This document shows, in pieces, positions 45,958 through 54,614 of a DNA stretch of 64,000 bases. The DNA is taken from NCBI GenBank assembly GCA_029863625.1, contig JAOTUY010000001.1, positions 1-64,000 on the forward strand, in the 5' to 3' direction. The translations under genes were made by a program, and so were the position numbers. The DNA comes from Acidimicrobiia bacterium (GTDB lineage: Bacteria; Actinomycetota; Acidimicrobiia; Spongiisociales; UBA4744). Within the stretch, counting starts at the first letter, position 1. Each line of letters starts with the position of its first letter. Under the pieces are notes generated by a model that saw nothing but the letters and a program-made list of their open reading frames with translations, made no database searches and was not told where the DNA came from.

Positions 45958-45986
45958 AGTATACCAATTCGGGAAGGTTTCCCCAA
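45958..45986 (-). promoter_or_regulatory. gyrB promoter with overlapping dyads
   Basis: On the minus strand TTGGGG (45986-45981), exactly 17 bases, then TATACT (45963-45958). A perfect inverted repeat TTACA-CGAA-TGTAA (45945-45958) touches the -10 box, and GGGAA..TTCCC lies in the -35/spacer region. The dyads may bind a repressor or mark supercoiling-sensitive DNA. Confidence 0.6.
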
Positions 45987-46044
45987 GCCCTCCAGCGACG
46001 AAAACATCAACATTTACAGGCCTTTTCAAATGCTCGACTCTGCT

Positions 46045-46356
46045 TTATGTGGGTCGTGTCCTTGGGGGTGGGGACTGCACCCGAACGGAGCCGACCACGC
46101 CCACGCCGAACCGCTCATCGAGCCTTCGCAAGAGGTCCCCAACGGCGTACCGCAAAAGGGTCACCGCTTGCGATGAGGCTGCCTCGACCAAGAGTTCTCC
46201 CCCTTTGAGCAGCAGGGGGGTGGCGTGGGAAGACCAAGGCTCCGGAGTGAGCTCTTCCCATTCGTTTACCAGGCTGAGCATCACATCGAGTCGCTCTATC
46301 CCGAGGTTCTTCAGAGCTCTAGCGACGAGTCCATCCATCGATTCGAGCCGGCTCAT
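46045..46356 (-). CDS. DUF721/DciA-like protein
   Basis: A 103-residue DUF721 protein, found between recF and gyrB in actinobacteria. LVARALKNLGI, LVNEWEELTPEPWSSHATPLLLKGGELLVEAASS and LLRYAVGDLLRRLDERFG match the family. DciA-type DUF721 proteins load or help the replicative helicase DnaB in species without DnaC. It overlaps recF by four bases. The Rv0004-like position supports this call. Confidence 0.85.
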   Translation of the reverse strand: MSRLESMDGLVARALKNLGIERLDVMLSLVNEWEELTPEPWSSHATPLLLKGGELLVEAASSQAVTLLRYAVGDLLRRLDERFGVGVVGSVRVQSPPPRTRPT

Positions 46357-47447
46357 CTGATACTCCCTGGCTCCACGAGAAAAGTGCGGCCGTGGACCGG
46401 CACCTCCTCTTCCCGGGCCGTCGTGATGAAGGTCTGAGCCGGCGGCAACATACCGGCCAGCGCGTTGGCTCTTTCCATGTCCAATTCCGAGAACACATCG
46501 TCGAGGAGCAACAAGGCCACTTCCCCGGCAGCGTCACTGATGGCGGTGTGCGAAGCCAAGCGAAGGCTCAAGGCCAGAGTCCGCTGCTCTCCCTGGCTGG
46601 CCCTCGTTCGAGCGTCGCGACCATCCACAGTGAACCAGGGTTCGTCCCGGTGGGGTCCCATCGTCGTAACTCTCCGTTCGATATCCGCCCGGTGGCTGCC
46701 TTCGAGCGCCTCCGCCAGGACCTCCGCCACGGTATCCGCCCCTTCTTCCTGCAAGGAACCTCCCCATTTCGACGCATAATGCAGCTCAACCCTTGTTCCG
46801 ACTCCCGAAAGGCGGGCATAGGTCTCGGTGATACCTTCCCGCAGGACAGCAGCTGCGCCGGTACGCCGCACCATCAGTTTGCCTGCTGCCTGTGACAGAC
46901 GTTGGTCCCAGACCGCCAACGTTGGCTCATCCACCTCCCGGCCCGACTGCCGCAACAAGGAATTTCGCTGTCGTAGAGTGCGCTCGTACTCCTGCTGGTC
47001 GAGGTAAGCGCCTGGCCACAGCTGAACGGCCACGGCATCGAGGAAGTCCCGACGGTAGGCCGGACCCCGTTTGACGATGTCAAGGTCATCGGGAAGAAAC
47101 ATGACGGCCCGCACGTGGCCAAGAAGATCGGTGGAGCGGGCGGGACGCTGGCCATTGACCCGTACTCGACGCCGCCCCCTTCGAGGAAGCTCCGACTCGA
47201 TGAGTGAGGTACTTGCCACGTGACGCACCTCGCCTCGAACCACCGCAGCCTCGCCTTCGTCGTTGATCAGTGCTTCGTCGGGCGCTCCCCGGAATGAACG
47301 GAATGAGGTGAGGTACGCAGCTGCCTCAAGGAGGTTCGTCTTCCCCGCACCGTTCGAACCAACAAAAACGTTGATTCCTGGATGTGGTTCGATTCGAAGT
47401 TCACGGTACGAGCGAAAGTCCTTGAGCTCGAGCCAGGAGAACTCCAT
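46353..47447 (-). CDS. recF: DNA replication and repair protein RecF
   Basis: A 364-residue SMC-like ATPase: FRSYRELRIEPHPGINVFVGSNGAGKTNLLEA (Walker A within), MFLPDDLDIVKRGPAYRRDFLD, the signature region RASQGEQRTLALSLRLA and Walker B LLLLDDVFSELD. It acts with RecOR in gap repair. Its ATG is one base from the dnaN stop. Usual actinobacterial order dnaN-recF-DUF721-gyrB holds, without the gnd-like gene found in some genera. Confidence 0.96.
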   Translation of the reverse strand: MEFSWLELKDFRSYRELRIEPHPGINVFVGSNGAGKTNLLEAAAYLTSFRSFRGAPDEALINDEGEAAVVRGEVRHVASTSLIESELPRRGRRRVRVNGQRPARSTDLLGHVRAVMFLPDDLDIVKRGPAYRRDFLDAVAVQLWPGAYLDQQEYERTLRQRNSLLRQSGREVDEPTLAVWDQRLSQAAGKLMVRRTGAAAVLREGITETYARLSGVGTRVELHYASKWGGSLQEEGADTVAEVLAEALEGSHRADIERRVTTMGPHRDEPWFTVDGRDARTRASQGEQRTLALSLRLASHTAISDAAGEVALLLLDDVFSELDMERANALAGMLPPAQTFITTAREEEVPVHGRTFLVEPGSIR

Positions 47448-48533
47448 TCAGATACGGACAGGCATCAACAGGTAGGTGAACCGGTCGTCATCAACGCCTC
47501 TGATGACACTGGGCTTGAGTCCGTCCGTGACCTCGATCTGGACTTCATCCGAGTCAATGGCGGACACCCCCTCCGTCAGATAACGCGGGTTGAAGGCAAT
47601 CATCACATCTTCCGCCTCACCTTGATACTCCCCCGGAATGTGTTCCGTCTCACCGCCGACATCCTGGCGTGTCACGGTGACCTCTACACCACCTTCCATC
47701 AACCGAAGCCGCACCGGAATATGATCCTCGGCTACCAGCGACGCTCTTCCGAGAGCTTCAAGCAGACCTTCTTTCGTCACAACCACACGATTGGGATAAG
47801 ACTCAGGCAGGAGTTGGCGATAGTTCGGAAACGTGCCCTCGATGAGGCGTAGGGTCAACGACCCGCGCGAAGATCCGAACAATGCTTCTCTTTGCCGGAT
47901 CGAGACTTCCATTTTGGCCGCTGCCACAGTCCGGCTCAGTTCTCTGAGGCCCCTGGCCGGGACGAGCCCCGACTCCGCAAGTGAAACGCCGGGCACCTTC
48001 CGCACGGCCAGCCGATACGAGTCGGTGGCAACCAGCCTGAGACCCTCATCATCTTTCTCGAAAAGAACCCCGGTCAAGATCGGACGGGCGGAGTCGATCG
48101 ATGCACCAACGGTTGCCTGGGCAATAGCCGCTACCAGCTGATCTCCCTCGGCCGCGACGGCCCCGTCAAAATCAACCTCTCCTAGATGGGGAAACTCATC
48201 TACGGGTAATTCACGGAGGCTGAAGCGGGGCCCTGCCCCCATGATTTCAACCTCACCGTCACCAGAGGTAAGCGTCACCGCACCAACCGGCATCTTCTTG
48301 ATAGCCTCGCTCGCCAACCGGGCGGGAATAACGATCGAGCCTTCTTCGAGCACTTCTACCTCTGTGGTCGTGCGCACCGTCATCTCGAGGTCGGTGCCGG
48401 TCACTTTGAGTTTGTTGCCCTGAACCTCGCACAGAACGCCTTGCAAGATAGCCTGGGCAGGACGCATCCCGACTCCTCGGTTGGCCCTGGAGAACACATC
48501 TGCCAGGTCGTCTCGTTCAGCTCGAATGCGCAA
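47448..48533 (-). CDS. dnaN: DNA polymerase III beta sliding clamp
   Basis: A 361-residue beta clamp with the three-domain repeat. N-terminal NRGVGMRPAQAILQGVLCE, middle FSLRELPVDEFPHL and ARPILTGVLFE, and the C-terminal tail YLLMPVRI that closes the ring hydrophobic pocket. It starts with TTG at 48533, preceded by AAGGGATGGGA. The 188-base gap to dnaA carries DnaA-box-like sequences. Confidence 0.96.
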   Translation of the reverse strand: MRIRAERDDLADVFSRANRGVGMRPAQAILQGVLCEVQGNKLKVTGTDLEMTVRTTTEVEVLEEGSIVIPARLASEAIKKMPVGAVTLTSGDGEVEIMGAGPRFSLRELPVDEFPHLGEVDFDGAVAAEGDQLVAAIAQATVGASIDSARPILTGVLFEKDDEGLRLVATDSYRLAVRKVPGVSLAESGLVPARGLRELSRTVAAAKMEVSIRQREALFGSSRGSLTLRLIEGTFPNYRQLLPESYPNRVVVTKEGLLEALGRASLVAEDHIPVRLRLMEGGVEVTVTRQDVGGETEHIPGEYQGEAEDVMIAFNPRYLTEGVSAIDSDEVQIEVTDGLKPSVIRGVDDDRFTYLLMPVRI

Positions 48534-48584
48534 GTTGTCCCATCCCTTCTATTACTGAGGGTTTATCTCATAACCGTAGTAGTT

Positions 48585-48720
48585 GTAGTAGGCCCTGTGG
48601 ATCGTGGACAACTCTCTGAAAGGCCTGATCAGGGGGTGAGTCTCCCATCCACAATGTATGGGGGTAGCGTGGCCTTTGTCCCCAGCGGGTAGTGAAGCCG
48701 CAGCGTTGTCTGTGGGTAAG
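48585..48720. other. dnaA-dnaN gap with DnaA-box-like sites
   Basis: The gap holds several near-matches to TTATCCACA: TGTGGATCG, ATCCACAATG (reverse TTGTGGAT) and TGTGGGTAA, each with one or two mismatches. It could be part of a bipartite origin, as in other actinobacteria. None is a perfect box. Confidence 0.4.
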
Positions 48721-48721
48721 A

Positions 48722-50092
48722 TCACGTTCTCCTCAGCTGCTGGGAAAGGGCTGTGACTCTCTCGAAGACCTGATGATCGGTGAGCAACAGGCGTTTCACT
48801 TTGTCGATGGCGTGCATGACGGTGGTGTGATCTCGGCCACCAAAGAGAGCGCCGATTTTCGGCAGCGAAAGGTCGGTTTGTTCCCGGCAGAGGTACATGG
48901 CAACCTGCCGCGAGAGAACAAGAGGCTGGCGGCGGCTGGGGCTGCGAAGGTCGTCGACTGAGAACCCGTACGCGGCGGCGGCGGCGATGATGATGTCTTC
49001 TGCTGAGACCGGCCGCTGTGAGGCAGCCGGCACCAAATCCTGTAAGACGTCCATAGCCATCTCGAGGTTGATGCTCTGATCGGTCAGGGCGGCGTAGGCA
49101 GTCACCCGAGTGAGGGCACCTTCGAGTTCCCTGATGTTGTCCTGCAGGTGTTCGGCGATGAAATGGAGTACATCCTCGCCGACCAGTTTGGGAGCAAACT
49201 CCGCGTTTTTGCGGAGAATCGCGATGCGGGTTTCAACGTCCGGAGGTTGGATGTCGGTGAGCAAGCCCCACTCGAATCGGCTGCGCAGCCGGTCCTCAAG
49301 GGTCGCCAGATGTTTGGGATGGCGATCTGCGCTGAGGACCATCTGCTTCCCAGCCTCATACAAGTCGTTGAACGTGTGAAAGAACTCCTCGAGGATTTGC
49401 TCTTTCCGTTCGAAGAACTGGACGTCGTCCAAGAGCAAAACGTCGGTAGTGCGGTACCTGGCCTTGAACTCATCCATCCGTTTCTTACGGATGCCGTCGA
49501 TGAACTCGTTGAAGAAGTTTTCGGAGGACACATAACGAACGACGGCCGCGGGTCGGAGTTCGAGAGCATGGTGGCCGACGGCGTGGAGTAGATGCGTCTT
49601 ACCCAATCCGGCCCCGCCGTAAATGAACAAGGGGTTGTAGTGGCCGCCCGGTTGTTCGGCCACGGCCATGGCAGCTGCATGGGCAAAGCGGTTTGACTGA
49701 CCGACCACGAAGTTCTCGAACGTGTATTTGCCCTGGAGGCGGCGTTCCGAGGTGGTAAGTTCGGGTAAAAGGGAGGTGCTTGCTACCTGCGGCGCCTCGT
49801 CCTCTTCTTCGAGTTCGAGATCCCCGATCAAGTGGTCGGTTACGTCGATGTCGAAGACGAGTTCGCTCCCAGGTCCGAAAGCCTCGTAGGCCGCTTCTTT
49901 GAGGACGGCCAGGTGCTTTTCCCGAACCCACCGCAAATGGAATTCGCTTGATGCGGTAATGCTGATAGAGCCGTCGTTTGGCTGTACTCCAAGTGGAGCG
50001 AGCCAGGTTTGCCAGTTGACAGGGCTCACACGGGCCTGCACCGCGCTTCTAAAGAAGTCGACTTCCCCCGTCAGCGACTGAGGTTCCGCCAC
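48722..50092 (-). CDS. dnaA: Chromosomal replication initiator DnaA
   Basis: A 456-residue AAA+ initiator. YTFENFVVGQSNRFAHAAA, Walker A GGAGLGKTHLLHAVG, Walker B VLLLDDVQFFERK, the sensor region LRSRFEWGLLTDIQPPD, and the C-terminal DNA-binding helix GGRDHTTVMHAIDKV that reads DnaA boxes. It opens oriC and loads the helicase. It is divergent from rpmH across the oriC gap, as usual. Confidence 0.98.
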   Translation of the reverse strand: MAEPQSLTGEVDFFRSAVQARVSPVNWQTWLAPLGVQPNDGSISITASSEFHLRWVREKHLAVLKEAAYEAFGPGSELVFDIDVTDHLIGDLELEEEDEAPQVASTSLLPELTTSERRLQGKYTFENFVVGQSNRFAHAAAMAVAEQPGGHYNPLFIYGGAGLGKTHLLHAVGHHALELRPAAVVRYVSSENFFNEFIDGIRKKRMDEFKARYRTTDVLLLDDVQFFERKEQILEEFFHTFNDLYEAGKQMVLSADRHPKHLATLEDRLRSRFEWGLLTDIQPPDVETRIAILRKNAEFAPKLVGEDVLHFIAEHLQDNIRELEGALTRVTAYAALTDQSINLEMAMDVLQDLVPAASQRPVSAEDIIIAAAAAYGFSVDDLRSPSRRQPLVLSRQVAMYLCREQTDLSLPKIGALFGGRDHTTVMHAIDKVKRLLLTDHQVFERVTALSQQLRRT

Positions 50093-50584
50093 GTGTCCCC
50101 TCCCGAGTCACTACGCCTGCGTACAGAATCTATTTCCACAGACCTGTCCACAATGTGTGGAAAACAGATCTGTATTCCTGTCCATCCCATCCGGACCGAC
50201 ACAAAGCCCATGCGCTGCATCCCGGGGAAGTGAGGCCACTCTTGAGTGCCTGACGGTGAGCGAGTATATGCTTTCGGCGAGGGGGCCACAAGAGCGTGAA
50301 ATCGAGGCCTGCGACCTGTTTTCGACATAATGACGGATAAGGTTTACCCAGCTTGGGGCCGGTTTCCCCCGTTCTTGACAGGGCCAAGACACCTCGGCGA
50401 CCCGAAAACTGGAGCAAAAGAGCTTTTCGCGTCCTAGGAAAAATCTTCGCGGTGTGCGGCCTGAGCGGCTGGTTGACCTCGTCGGCACAGCCTTGGGGTG
50501 GGTTAGGACCGGCCGCCGCCTTTGACAAGTGTTCCGCCCGCTGTAACCTTTTCTATCACCTCATTATTTGGAATCGGGGTCCCG
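50093..50584. other. Probable replication origin (oriC)
   Basis: The 490-base gap between divergent dnaA and rpmH contains DnaA-box-like sites TTTCCACAG (50133-50141), TGTCCACAA (50145-50153) and TGTGGAAAA (50156-50164), tightly packed. Further on, TTTTCGACATAATGACGGATAAGGTTT near 50320-50345 is the most A+T-rich part. This is the standard actinobacterial oriC position. Exact unwinding element not determined. Confidence 0.65.
50522..50549 (+). promoter_or_regulatory. rpmH promoter
   Basis: TTGACA (50522-50527), 16 bases, TAACCT (50544-50549), a good vegetative promoter 36 bases before the rpmH start. Confidence 0.6.
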
Positions 50585-50719
50585 ATGAAACGCACCTATC
50601 AACCCAACGTTCGGCGACGCAAGAGAAAGCACGGCTTTCGCGCCCGGATGCGTACTCGATCCGGACGCGCCATCCTGAAGCGGCGACGTGCCAAAGGCCG
50701 TCAGCGCATCTCCGCCTAA
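50585..50719 (+). CDS. rpmH: 50S ribosomal protein L34
   Basis: A 44-residue L34: [19 protein letters not shown] and the usual [24 protein letters not shown] tail (given in parts). Very basic, one long helix buried in 23S rRNA. The ATG at 50585 is the family start; a longer frame to 50522 is not used. The rnpA frame starts inside its 3' end. Confidence 0.98.
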   Translation: MKRTYQPNVRRRKRKHGFRARMRTRSGRAILKRRRAKGRQRISA

Positions 50720-51053
50720 CAGCCGGCCGTACGCTTCTCTTCGTGGTCGGACCGCTTTCCAGCGGGTCTTTAGCACCGGGAGACGTCGTCGTAACGGCGG
50801 GGTGGTCGTTATCGTTGGAGCGGGTGCTCCGGGACCGCCGCGCGTCGGCGTAGTGGCTGGGGCCAAGAGTGTGGGTGGCGCTGTGCAACGTAACCGCGCG
50901 AAGCGTCGCCTCCGCGAGGCGCTTGCGGGCGTACGTCTGCGGGAAGGTCATGACTATGTGGTCATCGCCTCTCGGGAGGTGCTGAGTGCATCGTTTGTTG
51001 AAGTTGAGCAATGGTTGCGAGGGGCGATTGGTGAGGAGACATCAGGTGGCTGA
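50688..51053 (+). CDS. rnpA: Ribonuclease P protein component
   Basis: A 121-residue Rnp[16 protein letters not shown] is the start of the fold, and the RNR signature is in [17 protein letters not shown]. It helps the P RNA process tRNA 5' ends. The only start codon before the conserved part in this frame is GTG at 50688, so it overlaps rpmH by 32 bases; there is no clear ribosome site, suggesting re-initiation or coupling. It overlaps yidD by eight bases. Confidence 0.92.
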   Translation: MPKAVSASPPNSRPYASLRGRTAFQRVFSTGRRRRNGGVVVIVGAGAPGPPRVGVVAGAKSVGGAVQRNRAKRRLREALAGVRLREGHDYVVIASREVLSASFVEVEQWLRGAIGEETSGG

Positions 51054-51309
51054 TCTCGAAGCGAAACGAACCGGGCCAGGGGCACGGCTCGGCCGCGCCC
51101 TGATCCGCACATACCAGAAGGCCTTTTCTCCTTCCATGGGCAAGAATTGCCGGTACTCCCCCACCTGTTCCCAGTACGCGTATGAGGCGATCGGCCGGTT
51201 TGGCCTGCTGGGCGGAACCTGGATCGGGATGAAACGAATCGCACGGTGTCATCCCCTCGCTGAGGGCGGGTACGACCCGGTGCCGGCCAGCTCCAAGAAA
51301 GACATTTGA
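51046..51309 (+). CDS. yidD: Membrane protein insertion efficiency factor YidD
   Basis: An 87-residue Yid[33 protein letters not shown] (key Cys in CRYSPTCS) and [16 protein letters not shown]. It associates with the membrane and helps YidC. GTG at 51046 follows GAGGAG; the frame open to 50986 would overlap rnpA further. Stop and yidC start share TGATG. Confidence 0.93.
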   Translation: MADLEAKRTGPGARLGRALIRTYQKAFSPSMGKNCRYSPTCSQYAYEAIGRFGLLGGTWIGMKRIARCHPLAEGGYDPVPASSKKDI

Positions 51310-52163
51310 TGCTCGACACACTCGCCAGGATTATTGCCGTTCCGATGACGTTCTTCTTCGAACTGATCCCCAATTACGGACTTGCCATAATCTTCCTTAC
51401 CTTGGTGGTCAACGTTCTGATGTTTCCTTTGACGCTCAAACAAACTCGCTCCACCCGGGCGATGACCGAGATCCAACCGGAGGTCAAGAAGCTCCAGAAG
51501 GTGTACAAGGACGATAAGGAGAGGCTCCAGAAGGAGATGATGGAGCTCTACAAGGAAAAGGGCGTTAATCCGGCCGGCTGCCTGTTCCCGATGTTGATCC
51601 AAATGCCCATTTGGTTCGGTCTGTTCCGGCTATTGAGGGATCCTCTCAATGCTTCGGGTAGTAACGAGGCTGCCGTCTCGTTTATTCCAGAAACTTCCAA
51701 ACTCTATGGAGTGTTGAGCAACGGCTCCGAGGGACGCTTTCTCGGGATGGACCTGAGTTTGTCGCCCAGCCAGGTGATCACAGCCGACACGGGGTTCGAC
51801 CTGGGTACGGCTCTGCCGTATATCCTGGTTGTATTGACTGTGCTGGGCACTGCATATTTTCAACAGTGGCAAACAACTCGAGGCCAGAAACAGGACAGCG
51901 ATCAGGCGCGTCAGATGCAGATGGTGACCAAGATCATGCCGTTGATGTTCGGATTCTTCTCCTATTCCTTCCCGGCAGGATTGAATATCTACTTTGTCAC
52001 GGCCAATGTCTTCAGGATCGGCCAGCAGGCTTTGATCTTCAAGATCGACGGCCGACCGACATCGGTTCCCCGCCAACTGGAGCCGGATCCCGAAGAACCG
52101 CTGGAGAAGCCGGTCTCGCAGCCGGTTTCAGAGAAAAAACGCAAACGGCGCAGGAGGAAGTGA
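51309..52163 (+). CDS. yidC: Membrane protein insertase YidC
   Basis: A 284-residue insertase of the Gram-positive type with five membrane segments. NYGLAIIFLTLVVNVLMFPLTLKQTRS, then the cytoplasmic hairpin QPEVKKLQKVYKDDKERLQKEMMELYKEKGVNPAGC, LIQMPIWFGLFRLLRD, and the final MFGFFSYSFPAGLNIYFVT. It inserts proteins alone or with SecYEG. The ATG at 51309 overlaps the yidD stop. The C-terminal tail is very basic (KKRKRRRRK), as expected for ribosome binding. Confidence 0.96.
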   Translation: MLDTLARIIAVPMTFFFELIPNYGLAIIFLTLVVNVLMFPLTLKQTRSTRAMTEIQPEVKKLQKVYKDDKERLQKEMMELYKEKGVNPAGCLFPMLIQMPIWFGLFRLLRDPLNASGSNEAAVSFIPETSKLYGVLSNGSEGRFLGMDLSLSPSQVITADTGFDLGTALPYILVVLTVLGTAYFQQWQTTRGQKQDSDQARQMQMVTKIMPLMFGFFSYSFPAGLNIYFVTANVFRIGQQALIFKIDGRPTSVPRQLEPDPEEPLEKPVSQPVSEKKRKRRRRK

Positions 52164-52165
52164 CT

Positions 52166-53146
52166 GTGGAGTGGGTTGAAGTCAAAGGACCTTCCGTGGA
52201 CGTTGCTGTCGAGGCGGCCCTGGCGGAATTGGGTATCGAATCTCGTGATGAGGTCGATGTCGAGGTGCTCCAGGAGCCAGAGAAGGGCTTTCTTGGTATA
52301 GGGCGCACCGACGCGGTGGTCCGGGTGAAGCCGCGGCCAAAAAAGCGGCGTCGCAATCGATCCTCGGGCGGCAAACAGGGTGGGGACGGAAAGAGCCGGG
52401 ACAAGCGGTCCCAGTCTTCGGGAGACAGACAGGGTGGGGACGGACAGGGTCGGGACGAGCGGTCCCAGCCCAGGGAGGGCAGAGACCAGCGCGGCAGCGA
52501 CCGAGGCGAACGACAGGCCCGGGATCAGCAGTCGTCATCCGGGCCGAGAGGCGACCAGCGCCAGAAGCCTGGTCGGCGAGAAGAAGAGAGATCAGGTAGC
52601 AGATCCAACCCGCCCAAGAGAGGTCGAGCCCCCGAACTCTCGGCCAAGGCCGGCGGCGAATCTGAGGCACAAGCAAGGGAGACAACCGTGAGCCGAGAAG
52701 AGCAGGCCAGCGTCGTGGGCGAATTCCTCGAGGGTCTGCTCAACGCGTTTGGCCTTGAAGGAACAGTTGAGACCCGAGTAGACGAAGACATCATCTACGC
52801 GGACGTCCTTGGCAGCGAAACCGAGGCCTTGGTGGGTTCGAGGGGCGTGATCTTGCAGTCTATCCACGAACTAGCCAAGACGGTTGTGCAACGAAAGACC
52901 CAGGAATCCGCCCGGATTCGACTCGATATCGCTGGATATGCAGAACGCCGCCGCGAAGCGCTCAAGATCTATGCTCGGCGCCTCGCACAGCAGGTCCTTG
53001 ATGATGGTGGTGAAATCATGGTCGAACCTATGAATGCGGCCGAGCGAAAAGTCATTCATGACACTATCGGCGAGATCGACGGTGTGCGGACCTATTCAGA
53101 AGGTGAAGAGCCACGGCGGTCGGTCGTTATTGCCGCCGAAGAGTAG
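52166..53146 (+). CDS. khpB: RNA-binding protein KhpB (Jag/SpoIIIJ-associated)
   Basis: A 326-residue KhpB/Jag protein. Jag_N domain 1-54 (MEWVEVKGPSVDVAVEAAL, EVLQEPEKGFLGIGRTDAVV), a ~115-residue highly charged linker rich in Arg, Gly, Gln and Asp with a ~20-residue tandem motif (QGGDGKSRDKRSQ, QGGDGQGRDERSQ), a KH domain (about 180-255, GSRGVILQSIHELAKTVV) and R3H (about 260-324, RLDIAGYAERRREAL, NAAERKVIHDTI). GTG 52166 after AGGAGG with eight-base spacing is preferred. It binds mRNA with KhpA and influences cell shape. The linker is unusually long. Confidence 0.9.
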   Translation: MEWVEVKGPSVDVAVEAALAELGIESRDEVDVEVLQEPEKGFLGIGRTDAVVRVKPRPKKRRRNRSSGGKQGGDGKSRDKRSQSSGDRQGGDGQGRDERSQPREGRDQRGSDRGERQARDQQSSSGPRGDQRQKPGRREEERSGSRSNPPKRGRAPELSAKAGGESEAQARETTVSREEQASVVGEFLEGLLNAFGLEGTVETRVDEDIIYADVLGSETEALVGSRGVILQSIHELAKTVVQRKTQESARIRLDIAGYAERRREALKIYARRLAQQVLDDGGEIMVEPMNAAERKVIHDTIGEIDGVRTYSEGEEPRRSVVIAAEE

Positions 53147-53167
53147 GTGGATGTCACAACTGCTTCT

Positions 53168-53183
53168 CGTTTCACGTGAAACA
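53168..53183. promoter_or_regulatory. parS centromere site
   Basis: CGTTTCACGTGAAACA: the perfect 14-base palindrome GTTTCACGTGAAAC plus one flanking match of the 16-base bacterial parS consensus. It covers the GTG start codon of rsmG at 53176. ParB loads here; parA and parB lie just downstream. Confidence 0.93.
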
Positions 53184-53829
53184 CTCCCCTACGAATCACC
53201 AGGCCATAGCGCGGGCAGTGAGTTGGCTCGGTTTGTCCCCCCTACATCCAGGCCAATGGGCTCAACTTGACGCTTTTGCTACTTGGCTGAAGGTTGAAGG
53301 GATCGTTGCAGGAGGAATAGGTCCACGCGAAGCAGACCGAGTCTGGGTGCGGCACCTGGCTGACTCGCTGACTTTTGCCCGGGGATGGGCGGAATCCGGT
53401 CCGCCACCGCGACTGCTCGATGTCGGCTCTGGTGTTGGTCTTCCCGGCATTCCACTGGCGATTCTTTGGCCGGAGACCCTGGTCACCCTTCTGGACCGAG
53501 CCGGTAGAAGGGTGGACCTGGCAAGGAGAGCAGTCCGGAGCATCGGGCTCGACAATGTGGAAGTCCGGCTTGGAGATGCCCTTTCTGAGCCGCCACTCTG
53601 GAAAGGGGCCGTGTTCAGGGCCGCCTTTCCCCCTTACCGGGCCAGCGAGGTGGCTGAGGCGCTCCTCCACCCGGCCGGTACTGCCGTTATCGGCCTGCGG
53701 GGAAACGATACGACGGTTCCGTTTGCTCATGCATCGCCGGGCGAGCGGACTGTCCAAGTTGTCGAAATACCCTCAACGGTCCTTGACGGGACGGTCTCAC
53801 TTCTTATCATGGGTCCCAGTGAATACTGA
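53176..53829 (+). CDS. rsmG: 16S rRNA (guanine527-N7)-methyltransferase RsmG
   Basis: A 217-residue Rossmann methyltransferase. READRVWVRHLADSLTFA, then the SAM motif LLDVGSGVGLPGIPLAI, TLLDRAGRRVDLARRAVRSIGL and VEVRLGDALSE. It methylates G527 of 16S rRNA. The GTG start lies within the parS palindrome (CAC GTG AAA C). Its last 11 bases overlap the parA start. Confidence 0.93.
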   Translation: MKHSPTNHQAIARAVSWLGLSPLHPGQWAQLDAFATWLKVEGIVAGGIGPREADRVWVRHLADSLTFARGWAESGPPPRLLDVGSGVGLPGIPLAILWPETLVTLLDRAGRRVDLARRAVRSIGLDNVEVRLGDALSEPPLWKGAVFRAAFPPYRASEVAEALLHPAGTAVIGLRGNDTTVPFAHASPGERTVQVVEIPSTVLDGTVSLLIMGPSEY

Positions 53830-54604
53830 ACACGACTTCACCGTCGTCGCTATCACCAACCAAAAGGGCGGCGTTGGCAAGTCCACAACTGCCATCAACT
53901 TGGCTGCAGCTCTTGCGTTTCAGGGCGAGCGTGTTTTGGTGGTCGACCTAGATCCACAGGGAAACAGCACTTCGGGCTTGGGTATCGATCGATCAGCCAT
54001 CACCTCGTCGATCTACGAAGTTCTGATTCGTGAGGCGCCTCTAGTTGATGTCATTGAGCCAACCAGTGTGCGGGATCTGTTCGTGGTGCCTGCCACCATT
54101 GACCTGGCCGGTTCGGAGATCGAGCTGGTTTCGATGTTCTCTCGAGAGTTGCGGCTTCGCCAGGCCTTTGCGCATGTCGAGAAGGATTACGACTTCGTGC
54201 TGATCGATTGTCCGCCTTCGCTTGGCCTTCTCACTATCAACGCTCTGGCTGCTTCGAGTGAGGTCTTGATTCCGATTCAATGTGAGTACTACGCCCTCGA
54301 GGGGTTGAGCCAGTTGATGAAGAACATCGACCTCGTCTCGAGCAATCTCAATCCCGACCTCAAGATCGGAGGCGTGGTATTGACCATGTTCGATGGCAGA
54401 ACCAATCTTTCGGCGGATGTGGTGGCCCAAGTCCGCGAGTTCTTTGGTGATCGCGCCTACAAGACTGTGATCCCGAGATCGGTTCGGCTTTCAGAGGCGC
54501 CGTCGTATGGCGAGCCAATTGAGGCGTTTGATCCGATGAGCAGGGGCGCCATCGCCTATCGGGAGTTAGGACGAGAGTTTCGCCGGCGACACGGTCGCGA
54601 CTAG
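53819..54604 (+). CDS. parA: Chromosome partitioning ATPase ParA
   Basis: A 261-residue deviant-Walker ATPase. VVAITNQKGGVGKSTTAINLAAAL carries both Lys residues (KGGVGKS); VDLDPQGNSTSGLG and IDCPPSLGLLTINAL are the Walker A' and B motifs. It positions ParB-parS complexes. I choose GTG 53819 as start, overlapping rsmG by 11 bases without an obvious ribosome site; the open frame to 53375 is not ParA-like. Confidence 0.95.
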   Translation: MNTEHDFTVVAITNQKGGVGKSTTAINLAAALAFQGERVLVVDLDPQGNSTSGLGIDRSAITSSIYEVLIREAPLVDVIEPTSVRDLFVVPATIDLAGSEIELVSMFSRELRLRQAFAHVEKDYDFVLIDCPPSLGLLTINALAASSEVLIPIQCEYYALEGLSQLMKNIDLVSSNLNPDLKIGGVVLTMFDGRTNLSADVVAQVREFFGDRAYKTVIPRSVRLSEAPSYGEPIEAFDPMSRGAIAYRELGREFRRRHGRD

Positions 54605-54614
54605 GAGGAAGCAC

